Shown: in pieces, positions 42,082 to 49,997 of the stretch | Layout: each line of letters opens with the position of its first letter | Numbering within the stretch: position 1 is the first letter of the stretch | Assembly (NCBI RefSeq): GCF_013004645.1 | Contig: NZ_JABEME010000003.1 | Span: 124,001 to 188,000 of the forward strand | Reading direction: 5' to 3' | From: Stenotrophomonas africana | Lineage (GTDB): Bacteria; Pseudomonadota; Gammaproteobacteria; Xanthomonadales; Xanthomonadaceae | DNA length: 64,000 nt | Notes under the pieces: model-generated | The model's database searches: none | What the model saw: only the letters and a program-made list of their open reading frames with translations | Told to the model about the DNA's origin: nothing | Position numbers and translations under genes: made by a program

Positions 42082-42966
42082 TCAGCCATCGCCGATTACG
42101 CTGCCGGCAGTGGAAGCACGCACCCGGTGCCGCTCGATCCAGTCCAGTGACGGCGCGATGCCGCCGAACGGGAACAGGTGCGGGCTGATCATGCCATGGG
42201 CGTCGGTCAGCCCCTGCACGAGACGGTCGACAAACACCTCCGGCCCCGCAGTGCCCAACAGCCTCCCGATCGAGATGCCGTACCTGGCCAGCATCGATGC
42301 ACTGGCACCCACGCCGCACATCGCGGCGTAGCGCAGCAACCTGGTGATGCTGGCCGGCCCCGGCACACCGACCAGCACCGGAACGTTGATGCCACGGGCG
42401 CGCAGCACAGCCAGCCACGCCAGAACGATCTCGGCATCGAAGGCGAACTGGGTGATGATCAACGGCGCCATGCCGCGCGCTTCGATGGCCCGGCACTTGC
42501 GTTCAAGCGCCTGCCAGCGACCGTCACTGCTCATCACCGGATGGCCTTCCGGGTGCCCGCCGATACCCACGACTTTGATGCCGAAACGCTCAAGAAGTCC
42601 GGTCTCGATGATCGAAGCACTGTCAGCAAACGGCCCGGCAGGCGTGGCGAGGTCACCGGCGATTACCAGGCATTGTTCGACACCGGCCTCGCTGGCAGCA
42701 CGCTCCAGGAACCGCTCGAGTACCGCACGCGAGCCGATACGGCGCGCAGACAGATGCGGCATCGGTTCGAAGCCGAGCGTGCGCACCATGCGCGCGGCGG
42801 CCAGGCGTGCATCGTCGGCCTCGCTGGCCAGCCAGGGAATGGAGATGATCGTGCCGCGCGGTATGCGGCTCGCTTCGGCGCGCAGCGCGGGCATGGACTT
42901 CGCGCTGACTTCCAGTGAATAGGTGTTGATGAAGGCTTCCGCCCGCAGTGATCCAGGTGCAGCCAT
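42082..42966 (-). CDS. MetF-like methylenetetrahydrofolate reductase homologue
   Basis: The 294-residue protein has the FAD-dependent TIM-barrel pattern of MetF-type enzymes: EVSAKSMPALRAEA, ISIPWLASEADDARLAAARM, then PMPHLSARR, LVIAGDLATPAGPF and ITQFAFDAEIVLAWL. It differs from housekeeping MetF and is likely a specialised paralogue. The ATG at 42964-42966 follows GGCGGAG and overlaps the stop of the MetR-like regulator (TGATG). Its location beside mesX-mesD suggests it supplies or salvages a one-carbon unit for methionine synthesis, though MesD-type synthases are thought not to use methyl-folate. Confidence 0.8.
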   Translation of the reverse strand: MAAPGSLRAEAFINTYSLEVSAKSMPALRAEASRIPRGTIISIPWLASEADDARLAAARMVRTLGFEPMPHLSARRIGSRAVLERFLERAASEAGVEQCLVIAGDLATPAGPFADSASIIETGLLERFGIKVVGIGGHPEGHPVMSSDGRWQALERKCRAIEARGMAPLIITQFAFDAEIVLAWLAVLRARGINVPVLVGVPGPASITRLLRYAAMCGVGASASMLARYGISIGRLLGTAGPEVFVDRLVQGLTDAHGMISPHLFPFGGIAPSLDWIERHRVRASTAGSVIGDG

Positions 42967-43880
42967 CAACGGGCTCCGCCTGCATTGGCGGCAAGTGGCG
43001 AGCTGTTGCGGGCCAGTTCGATGAAGGACTGCAGGTAGTCGATGCCGGTATCCGCCTCGCGTGCACCCAGATAGATCTGCTTGGGGATGCCTTTGGCACC
43101 CAGACGCACGGGCACCACGTCCATGCGCGCGGCGTACTCCTCCACCAGCCAGCGCGGCATGGCGGCCACGCCGCGGCCGCTGGCCACCATCTGCATCATG
43201 ATGTCGGTGGTTTCAATGGCCTTGTGGCGGCGCGGCGTGATGCCAGCCGGCAGCAGGAACTGGTTGTAGATATCCAAGCGCTCGAACGGCACCGGGTAGC
43301 TGATCAGCACTTCCTGGCCGAGCTGGCGCGGCTTCACGTAATCCACCTTGGCCAGAGCGTGGCTCTTGGCCACCACGAGCACCTGCTCGTAGTCGAACAC
43401 CGGGATGAACTTCAGGCCCGGCTTCAGCAACGGATCGGGGGTGACCAGCAGGTCGATTTCGTAGCCGAACAACGCGCCGATGCCGCCGAACTGGAACTTC
43501 TGTTTGACGTCCACATCCACGTCCGGCCACGCGGCCAGGTAAGGCGAGACGATCTTCAGCAGCCACTGGTAGCAGGGGTGGCACTCCATGCCGATGCGCA
43601 GGGCGCCACGCTCGCCCTGTGCGAACTGGCCCAGCCGCTCCTCGGCCAGGTCCAGCTGTGGCAGCACCCGGTTGGCAACCGCCAGCAGGTACTGCCCGGC
43701 CTGGGTCAGGCGCAGGCTGCGGCCTTCGCGCAGCCAGACATCGGTGCCGAGCTGCTGCTCCAGCTTCTTCATGCTGTGGCTCAAGGCTGACTGGGTCAGG
43801 TTGAGCACGCCGGCGGCAGCGGTGAGCGAGCCCTGCTGCTCGACCTGCTGCACGATGCTGAGGTGGATCCGTTCCAGCAT
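42966..43880 (-). CDS. MetR-like LysR-family regulator
   Basis: The 304-residue protein begins LERIHLSIVQQVEQQGSLTAAAGVLNLTQSALSHSMKKLE, very close to the MetR N-terminus (I-E-R-x-H-L-x-I-L). Its effector domain starts GALRIGMECHPCYQWLLKI, again as in MetR, which uses homocysteine as coactivator. The start at 43880 is chosen on this alignment; an ATG at 43895 would add five residues. A TGAA-N5-TTCA box lies just upstream. It probably controls both the MetF-like gene, with which it is coupled, and the divergent FMN reductase-mesX-mesD unit. Confidence 0.9.
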   Translation of the reverse strand: MLERIHLSIVQQVEQQGSLTAAAGVLNLTQSALSHSMKKLEQQLGTDVWLREGRSLRLTQAGQYLLAVANRVLPQLDLAEERLGQFAQGERGALRIGMECHPCYQWLLKIVSPYLAAWPDVDVDVKQKFQFGGIGALFGYEIDLLVTPDPLLKPGLKFIPVFDYEQVLVVAKSHALAKVDYVKPRQLGQEVLISYPVPFERLDIYNQFLLPAGITPRRHKAIETTDIMMQMVASGRGVAAMPRWLVEEYAARMDVVPVRLGAKGIPKQIYLGAREADTGIDYLQSFIELARNSSPLAANAGGAR

Positions 43881-43885
43881 GACGA

Positions 43886-43898
43886 TGAATCTCATTCA
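43886..43898. promoter_or_regulatory. MetR-type box TGAA-N5-TTCA
   Basis: TGAATCTCATTCA matches the MetR consensus TGAA-N5-TTCA exactly. It lies between the metR-like gene and the divergent FMN reductase gene, 58 bases before the latter's start. Confidence 0.75.
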
Positions 43899-43955
43899 TG
43901 GATTGGTGAAGTAATACCATTTTACGTCATGGAAAGGCGTGGCTAGCATCGGGTC

Positions 43956-44543
43956 ATGCTTTCACCTACCCGCCCCCTTCGAATCGTCGCCGTTTCCGGC
44001 GGACTGCAGCGCCCCTCCAGGGCCGCTACCCTGGCCGAGCATCTACTGGGCCTGCTCGGCGAGGAGACCCATAGCGAGCAGCACCTGGTTGAACTGGGCG
44101 AACTGGCCCCGCAGCTGGCCGGTGCGCTCTGGCGTTCGCAGCTGCCCGACATCGTGGAACGCCAGTTGGCCGCCGTCGAGCAGGCCGATGTACTGGTGGT
44201 GAGCACGCCGGTCTATCGCGGCTCGTACACAGGGCTGTTCAAGCACTTCTTCGACTTCGTCCATCAGGACGCACTGGTCGACACCCCCATCCTGCTGGCC
44301 GCCACCGGGGGCAGCGAGCGCCATTCGCTGGTGATCGACCATCAGCTGCGCCCGCTCTTCAGCTTCTTCCAGGCGCGCACCCTGCCGCTGGGTGTCTACG
44401 CCACCGACCGCGATTTCGCCGACGGCCGCGTGCACAACGATGCCCTGATCGAGCGGGCACGGCTGGCGGTGCGGCGAGCCATGCCACTGCTGGCCCTGCC
44501 CCGCCATCGCTCTGCAGCCCCTGAGGCCGCCGCAGCACTTTGA
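43956..44543 (+). CDS. NAD(P)H-dependent FMN reductase, MsuE/SsuE-like
   Basis: The 195-residue flavodoxin-fold protein starts with the FMN phosphate-binding loop IVAVSGGLQRPSRAATLAEHLL and has the STPVYRGSYTGLFKHFFDFV segment typical of SsuE/MsuE reductases that supply reduced FMN to monooxygenases. It ends with an Ala-rich tail. It is the first gene of the mesX-mesD unit. Since MesD depends on MesX and on oxygen in studied bacteria, a reduced-flavin supply is a sensible partner, but this link is inference. Confidence 0.9.
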   Translation: MLSPTRPLRIVAVSGGLQRPSRAATLAEHLLGLLGEETHSEQHLVELGELAPQLAGALWRSQLPDIVERQLAAVEQADVLVVSTPVYRGSYTGLFKHFFDFVHQDALVDTPILLAATGGSERHSLVIDHQLRPLFSFFQARTLPLGVYATDRDFADGRVHNDALIERARLAVRRAMPLLALPRHRSAAPEAAAAL

Positions 44544-44546
44544 ATG

Positions 44547-44570
44547 CCGGATGCCTTCGCCCGCATCCGG
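44547..44570 (+). promoter_or_regulatory. Intercistronic hairpin before mesX
   Basis: CCGGATGC and GCATCCGG pair across CTTCGCCC, between the FMN reductase stop and the mesX start. There is no T-run; it may stabilise the downstream mRNA. Confidence 0.45.
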
Positions 44571-44599
44571 ATGTCGCCCCGCACTACGGAACGCCTCCC

Positions 44600-45577
44600 A
44601 TGACGACCGACACCTTCACCTTCAGCATCACGCGCATCCCCTTCAACGAGGATTACCAGCCCGCCGATGGGACGCGCATCACCACCAATTTCGCCAACCT
44701 GGCCCGCGGCGCGGCGCGCCAGGAAAACCTGCGCAACACGATCAGCATGATCAACAATCGCTTCAACGATCTGGCGCACTGGGACAACCCCAGCGCGGAC
44801 CGCTACGCGGTCGAGCTGGACATCATCTCGGTGGAGATGCACATCGACGGTGCCGATGGCAGTGATCCGTTCCCGCTGATCGAGGTGTTGCGGCCAACCA
44901 TCGTCGACACCCGCACCGGTGCGCGTACCGAAGGCATCGTCGGCAACAATTTCTCGTCCTACGTGCGTGACTATGACTTCAGCGTGGTGCTGCCGGCCAG
45001 CAACGAGGGCAAGGCCACCTTCGGCATTCCGGAGGGATTTGGCGACCTGCACGGCAAGCTGTTCAAGCATTTCCTGGAGTCTGACGCCTACCGCGCCAAC
45101 TTCAGCAAGGGGCCGGTAATCTGCATCAGCGTTTCCAGCAGCAAGACCTATCACCGCACCGAGAACCATCACCCGATCCTGGGCGTGGAATACCGCCAGG
45201 GCGAGTTCTCACCCACTGACCAGTACTTCGACAAGATGGGCCTGCAGGTGCGCTATTTCATGCCGCCGGGCAGCGTAGCGCCGCTGGCGTTCTACTTCCA
45301 GGGCGATCTGCTGGGCGATTACTCGAACCTGGAACTGATCGGCACCATCAGCACCATGGAAGCCTTCCAGAAGATCTATCGCCCGGAGATCTACAACGCC
45401 AACTCCGTGGCCGGCAAGGTCTACCAGCCCAGCCTGAAGCATCAGGACTATTCGTCCACCCGCATCGTCTACGACCGCGAAGAGCGCAGCCAGCTGGCGG
45501 TCAAGCAGGGCAAGTTCACCGAAGAGCACTTCATCAAGCCGTACCGCGCCGTGCTTGAGCAGTGGGCTGCCCGCTGA
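44600..45577 (+). CDS. mesX: MesX (DUF1852), partner of methionine synthase MesD
   Basis: The 325-residue protein matches DUF1852 as I know it: start TFTFSITRIPFNEDYQPAD, then TTNFANLARGAARQENLRNTI and a His-rich YHRTENHHPILGVEYRQGEFSP. DUF1852 proteins are encoded with short MetE-like synthases and were shown by genetics in Acinetobacter and others to be needed for MesD function (Price and colleagues on folate-independent methionine synthases). The biochemical step is unknown. It has no signal peptide or membrane helix. The gene lies 39 bases before mesD. Confidence 0.88.
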   Translation: MTTDTFTFSITRIPFNEDYQPADGTRITTNFANLARGAARQENLRNTISMINNRFNDLAHWDNPSADRYAVELDIISVEMHIDGADGSDPFPLIEVLRPTIVDTRTGARTEGIVGNNFSSYVRDYDFSVVLPASNEGKATFGIPEGFGDLHGKLFKHFLESDAYRANFSKGPVICISVSSSKTYHRTENHHPILGVEYRQGEFSPTDQYFDKMGLQVRYFMPPGSVAPLAFYFQGDLLGDYSNLELIGTISTMEAFQKIYRPEIYNANSVAGKVYQPSLKHQDYSSTRIVYDREERSQLAVKQGKFTEEHFIKPYRAVLEQWAAR

Positions 45578-45616
45578 TCCATCGATTTCCCATTCGCCCC
45601 CAGGAAACAAGACGCA

Positions 45617-46651
45617 ATGTCGACGAAGAAACTGCTTCCCACCTCCACCGCAGGCAGCTTGCCCAAGCCATCATGGCTGGCCGAGCCCGAGAAGCTCTGG
45701 TCACCCTGGAAGCTGCAGGACGACGGCCTGATTGAAGGCAAGCAGGATGCACTGCGCCTGTCCCTGCAGGAACAGCAGCACGCCGGCATCGATATCGTCA
45801 GCGACGGCGAGCAGACCCGGCAGCATTTCGTCACCACCTTCATCGAGCACCTCAGCGGTGTCGATTTCGAGAAGCGCGAAACGGTCCGCATCCGCAACCG
45901 CTACGATGCAAGCGTGCCGACTGTGGTTGGCGCCGTCAGCCGCCCGAAACCAGTGTTCGTCGAGGATGCGAAGTTCCTGCGCCGGCAGACCACGCAGCCG
46001 ATCAAATGGGCACTGCCCGGCCCGATGACCATGATCGACACGCTGTATGACGCCCACTACAAGAGCCGTGAGAAGCTGGCCTGGGAATTCGCGAAGATCC
46101 TCAACGAGGAAGCGAAGGAGCTGGAAGCCGCCGGTGTCGACATCATCCAGTTCGACGAGCCCGCCTTCAACGTGTTCTTTGACGAAGTGAACGATTGGGG
46201 CGTGGCCGCGCTGGAGCGTGCGGTGGAGGGCCTGAAGTGCCAAACGGCGGTGCACATCTGCTACGGCTATGGCATCAAGGCCAACACCGACTGGAAGCAG
46301 ACACTGGGCTCGGAATGGCGACAGTATGAAGAATCGTTCCCCAAGCTGCAGACCTCCAGCCTCGACATCATCTCGTTGGAATGCCAGAACTCGCACGTAC
46401 CGATCGACCTGATCGAATTGGTGCGCGGCAAGAAGGTGATGGTGGGCGCCATTGACGTGGCCTCCAATACGGTGGAAACGCCGGAGGATGTGGCCAACAC
46501 CCTGCGCAAGGCGCTGCAGTTCGTGGATGCCGACAAGCTCTACCCGAGCACCAACTGCGGCATGGCACCACTGCCGCGCGAGGTGGCGCGCGGCAAGCTG
46601 CGTGCACTCAGCGCCGGGGCGAAAATCGTGCGTGAGGAGCTTTCGGCGTAG
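45617..46651 (+). CDS. mesD: MesD-type core methionine synthase
   Basis: The 344-residue protein is the C-terminal catalytic barrel of MetE without the N-terminal folate-binding half (full MetE is about 750 residues). Zinc ligands appear intact: His213 and Cys215 in AVHICYGYG, a Glu near 238, and Cys314 in STNCGMAPLP. Its start TKKLLPTSTAGSLPKPSWL holds the homocysteine-side motif. It transfers a methyl group to homocysteine, but the methyl donor in MesD systems has not been identified. Adjacency to mesX supports MesD rather than other short MetE families. Confidence 0.9.
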   Translation: MSTKKLLPTSTAGSLPKPSWLAEPEKLWSPWKLQDDGLIEGKQDALRLSLQEQQHAGIDIVSDGEQTRQHFVTTFIEHLSGVDFEKRETVRIRNRYDASVPTVVGAVSRPKPVFVEDAKFLRRQTTQPIKWALPGPMTMIDTLYDAHYKSREKLAWEFAKILNEEAKELEAAGVDIIQFDEPAFNVFFDEVNDWGVAALERAVEGLKCQTAVHICYGYGIKANTDWKQTLGSEWRQYEESFPKLQTSSLDIISLECQNSHVPIDLIELVRGKKVMVGAIDVASNTVETPEDVANTLRKALQFVDADKLYPSTNCGMAPLPREVARGKLRALSAGAKIVREELSA

Positions 46652-47147
46652 CCCTGGCTGAGGATGTGTACCCTTCTTGGTGCGGGAAGGACGGAACCTG
46701 GCCAGGTACAGACCAGGTTCCACCTCGCCCCTGCACTTCGGGCCTGACCGGCATCACGCGCGGCCGTGGCGCCAGCGCTTCTTTGATCCGCCCCATCTCG
46801 CTTGCGCCGGCCTCGGCCAGGCGCCTGGCCTGCTGCCGCTGCGTCCGGGTCAGTGCAGGCGAAGGCACGGCGCTCGGTTCGGGCGCATTCTCCACCAGTC
46901 GGGCGACAGCGTCGCGCAATGGTAGTTGTGGGCAAAGCCGCGCTGCGCACCAGCGTTCGGCGTAACGCTTCGCCTGACGGGCGCTGGCGGCGGACACGAC
47001 TTTGGTCTGTGACATCCTTCGGGCGTCCAGTGTCAGGCGGAACCCGAGCACGGCATGCGGCACGATACTGGCCACCGAACGGCCGTTCCACCACAGATCC
47101 CAGCGCTCGCCACTCTGCACCCAGCCGGATGGCCGGGTGACATTCAT
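46608..47147 (-). CDS. Hypothetical protein, 179 residues
   Basis: The first 85 residues look like a real domain: RPSGWVQSGERWDLWWNGR, then SIVPHAVLGFRLTLDA, TKVVSAASARQAKRYAERWCAAR. The rest is Arg/Pro/Ala-rich and probably disordered, and its last 44 bases run antisense to the end of mesD. No family is recognised. No good ribosome site is seen; ATG at 47174 is an alternative. The convergent overlap makes the 3' end suspicious, so part of this frame may be spurious. Confidence 0.45.
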   Translation of the reverse strand: MNVTRPSGWVQSGERWDLWWNGRSVASIVPHAVLGFRLTLDARRMSQTKVVSAASARQAKRYAERWCAARLCPQLPLRDAVARLVENAPEPSAVPSPALTRTQRQQARRLAEAGASEMGRIKEALAPRPRVMPVRPEVQGRGGTWSVPGQVPSFPHQEGYTSSARATPKAPHARFSPRR

Positions 47148-47522
47148 GAAATCTGGACGATGAAATGATGAGCCCATGATGGGAAGCATACGAACGCCCG
47201 TCGCACCGGCTGAGATCCGGGCAGCGCCCCCCCAGCACTGCTACGCCTTCACGAAAAGCAATTAATGTGACGTGTCACGGCCGATGCTTGCGATCCACTC
47301 CATGTAGCGCGATACGCGCCGGTAATCGCGTTGTGGAGACCATACAACCAACGACAGCATGCAGCGACGAATGCCAATAGTTCGAGCGCAAAGCCCTGCG
47401 GGCGTCAGCCGCTGGGGCCGGGCAGCCTGTCCGGATCGGTTCCAGGCCTGTCCGCCAAGTCGTCCTGCGAAGCCACTTTGTGCACGGAACGGGCCGCGCG
47501 GGCCAAGACGCCAACGGGAGGT
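47148..47522. other. Intergenic stretch without a supported gene
   Basis: About 375 bases between the hypothetical gene and the serine hydrolase stop. Only short, unconvincing frames occur. The one notable element is GTGACGTGTCAC at 47267-47278, an inverted repeat of GTGAC with a two-base spacer in an AT-rich patch, which could be a regulator site. Confidence 0.5.
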
Positions 47523-48680
47523 TCAACGCGCAACGATTCTCCCGACCAGGGTATCGATCGCCGCCTCCATGGCACGCGCGGTCTGGTCACCACTCTGGTT
47601 GGTGATCACGAAGATGCCCAGATCGTGCTCCGGCATGACGTAGACGTAGCACTGCGAGCGTGGCACGCCACCGTGGTGGGCGTAATAGACACCCTTCTGG
47701 CGATCGCCGGCGACGATGTTCCAGAAATAGCCGATGCTGAACTCATCGTCGAATCTGGCCAGAGTGCGATGCGATTCCTGCACCACCGGGCCGTTGGCCA
47801 GCTGGAACTGAAGGTATTTCACCATGTCGGGCACCGTTGCCTTGACGTTGCCGGAAGCGCCCCACGGCAACTGTGGCATCGGCGAGGTCGGCACCGGATT
47901 GTCGCTGTGGTAGCCGATGGCAAGACGGTCTTTTTCCGCACTCCCCAGCCTGATCCTGATGCTGGTCATTGCTGCGGCGTCGCTGAAGAAGCCACGCAGT
48001 AATGACGCGTAGTCGGTCTTGTAGACGCCTTCCAGGATGTGGGCCGTCAGCTCCGTCCCGGCGCTGGAGTAGGCGTACTCTTTCCCGGGCATCCGTGGGA
48101 TCCGCACGGCGTGCAGATCCCGCAGGAAATCCGGCTTGCCGTACTGCGCATAGAGGGTACTGAGTTCACCGGGCACGCGGTGATCGGTGAAGTCCTCCAA
48201 CACGGTGTTCGCCCGTTCCGGCAGCATGTTCGGCAGGCCACTGGTGTGCGGCAGCAGGTGACGGACCCGTATGGGTTGGCCCTGGTACTGCAGGTTCGGA
48301 TAGTCGCCCTGCAGGAAGCTGCGAACGTCATCCTCCAGGCCCACCCTGCCCTCAAGCACTGCACGGGCCATCAGCGTGCCGGCCAGGGTCTTGCCCAGCG
48401 AGCCAATCTCATACAGCGTTGCGTCGGTCGGCACATCGGGCTTGCCGGCTATCATCCCGCCGCGATGTCGGATGAAGGTCTTGCCCCGGTACACCACACC
48501 GATGGAGGCCGAGTGCAGCAAAGGCTGTTCGATCAGGGCCTGGGCCACCTCGTCGACCGCCGCCCCCACATCGTTCGGCGGTGTCTTCCCGCCCCCGCAG
48601 CCGACGGCAAGGAGCACTGCGGATAGCACGACGGCATTGAGCCATTGCCGGTTTCGGGGAGTCGTGGACGTGGATTCCAT
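47523..48680 (-). CDS. Lipoprotein serine hydrolase, beta-lactamase-like
   Basis: The 385-residue protein has a lipobox with Cys28 (LLAVGC), so it is probably membrane-anchored in the periplasm. Active-site motifs are SLGK (Ser94-Lys97), YSS near residue 205 (EYAYSSAGTELT) and a late HHGG in place of KTG. This layout fits class C beta-lactamase-like esterases and D-peptidases. It shares the fold but little sequence with the hydrolase at 23701. No regulator or BlaI-type site is adjacent. Confidence 0.88.
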   Translation of the reverse strand: MESTSTTPRNRQWLNAVVLSAVLLAVGCGGGKTPPNDVGAAVDEVAQALIEQPLLHSASIGVVYRGKTFIRHRGGMIAGKPDVPTDATLYEIGSLGKTLAGTLMARAVLEGRVGLEDDVRSFLQGDYPNLQYQGQPIRVRHLLPHTSGLPNMLPERANTVLEDFTDHRVPGELSTLYAQYGKPDFLRDLHAVRIPRMPGKEYAYSSAGTELTAHILEGVYKTDYASLLRGFFSDAAAMTSIRIRLGSAEKDRLAIGYHSDNPVPTSPMPQLPWGASGNVKATVPDMVKYLQFQLANGPVVQESHRTLARFDDEFSIGYFWNIVAGDRQKGVYYAHHGGVPRSQCYVYVMPEHDLGIFVITNQSGDQTARAMEAAIDTLVGRIVAR

Positions 48681-48795
48681 GCGTCGGCGCTTGAAGGTCG
48701 TGGGAACGAGCGGTCACGATAATCGATTGCCATGAGCGGCTGAGGGTGCCATCCGGCACCTCCAGTCGCGTCCTGCCATGAAGCTTCCTCCCCCC

Positions 48796-49800
48796 TCAGC
48801 GCTGGTAGTCCTTCAGGAACAACCAGGTGATCAGCGTGGCATCCGGCCCCTCCGGGTCGGTGAACGGCAGGCCCGACTGGCTGCCGCTCCAGGCATGCCC
48901 CATGCCCTGCACCACATAGTGCTGGACCACCGTCCTGCCACCGTAGGCGTAGGTGTCGACGGTATACGCGCGGCCGGCCGGCACCTGGCCGTGATAGGTG
49001 CTGGTCGGCACGTACTTCACCGAATCGTTGTCCAGGCCGTCGTCGGCCATGTCATTGGTCTGCAGGAACTGGCGCACGGCCTGCTGGCCGTTCACCGGAT
49101 TGACGGTCAGGTCGGCGCTGCCATGGAAGACCAGCACCGGCAGCGGTCGCGGCGACGGCGAACCCGAACACTGCCACGCCAGCCGGCCATTGCTGTCAGG
49201 CGAATAGATGCTGCCAGCCAGCAACGCATAGGCGCTACCCGAAATCGTGGTCGCGCCCTTGAACATGCCACCGGAATGGATGGCGCCGGCGGCGAACACA
49301 TCCGAATAGCAGGCCAGCATGATCGAGGTCATCGCACCGCCCGCCGAAATACCGGTGACGTACACACGACGCGGATCAACGCTGTAACCCGCCTTCACCT
49401 TGTCCACGATACCGGCCAGGATCGAGGCCTCGCCGCTGCCGCGCGCCTGGTTGATCGGCAGTTGCCAGTTCCAGCAGCGGGCTGGATTGGAGGTGACGTT
49501 CTGCCGGGGGTAGACCACGATGAACCCTTCGGTATCGGCCACATCGTTGAAGCCCGACGCCTCGCCCATCAGGTTGGGCCCGTTGACGCAGCCGTGCAAC
49601 ACCAGCAGCAAAGGCAACGGCTGAGTGTCGTCGTAGCCGGCCGGCACCCACACCTGGTACTCGCGGGCGCCGAACAGATTGCCATACAGGCCGATATCCC
49701 AATGCCCGGCCGGGCCGGCGGCAACCGCGCTGCCCACCGTCGCCAGCCAGGCACACAACACCAGCAGTACCACCTTGATCGAATCGATTCCGGATTTCAT
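48796..49800 (-). CDS. Secreted PHB-depolymerase-type esterase
   Basis: The 334-residue protein has a signal peptide (VVLLVLCAWLATVGSAVAAG) and the alpha/beta hydrolase core of the LpqC/PHB depolymerase family: LLLVLHGCVNGPNLMG oxyanion region, nucleophile Ser152 in VTGISAGGAM, and a late His in QGMGHAWSG. Known members cleave poly-hydroxybutyrate, feruloyl esters or acetyl-xylan. No substrate-binding domain is attached, so small soluble esters are as likely as polymers. It is divergent from a TonB receptor, with about 200 bases between them. Confidence 0.9.
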   Translation of the reverse strand: MKSGIDSIKVVLLVLCAWLATVGSAVAAGPAGHWDIGLYGNLFGAREYQVWVPAGYDDTQPLPLLLVLHGCVNGPNLMGEASGFNDVADTEGFIVVYPRQNVTSNPARCWNWQLPINQARGSGEASILAGIVDKVKAGYSVDPRRVYVTGISAGGAMTSIMLACYSDVFAAGAIHSGGMFKGATTISGSAYALLAGSIYSPDSNGRLAWQCSGSPSPRPLPVLVFHGSADLTVNPVNGQQAVRQFLQTNDMADDGLDNDSVKYVPTSTYHGQVPAGRAYTVDTYAYGGRTVVQHYVVQGMGHAWSGSQSGLPFTDPEGPDATLITWLFLKDYQR

Positions 49801-49898
49801 GGCCAGATCCTCATGCGTGAGTCGTGGATGAAGTAGTGCCGGAGACCGCTTCCGGCTGGGGGCGCGCCCAGTATCCGCATCCACGGGCCGCCGCCGAC

Positions 49899-49912
49899 TG
49901 GACCTAGGTCCA
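49899..49912. promoter_or_regulatory. Perfect palindrome TGGACCTAGGTCCA
   Basis: A 14-base perfect palindrome lies in the divergent promoter of the esterase and the TonB receptor, 86-99 bases before the latter. Its ACCTAGGT core is shared with the palindrome at 57654-57665 next to the response regulator, making it a candidate site for that regulator. Confidence 0.55.
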
Positions 49913-49997
49913 CTCGCTGCTGGCCGATGACACCGCTAGCCTTGGCTGCAGGGGTGGCAACGGGCCATCCGCACGCTCATGCCTGGGGGAGAACCGA

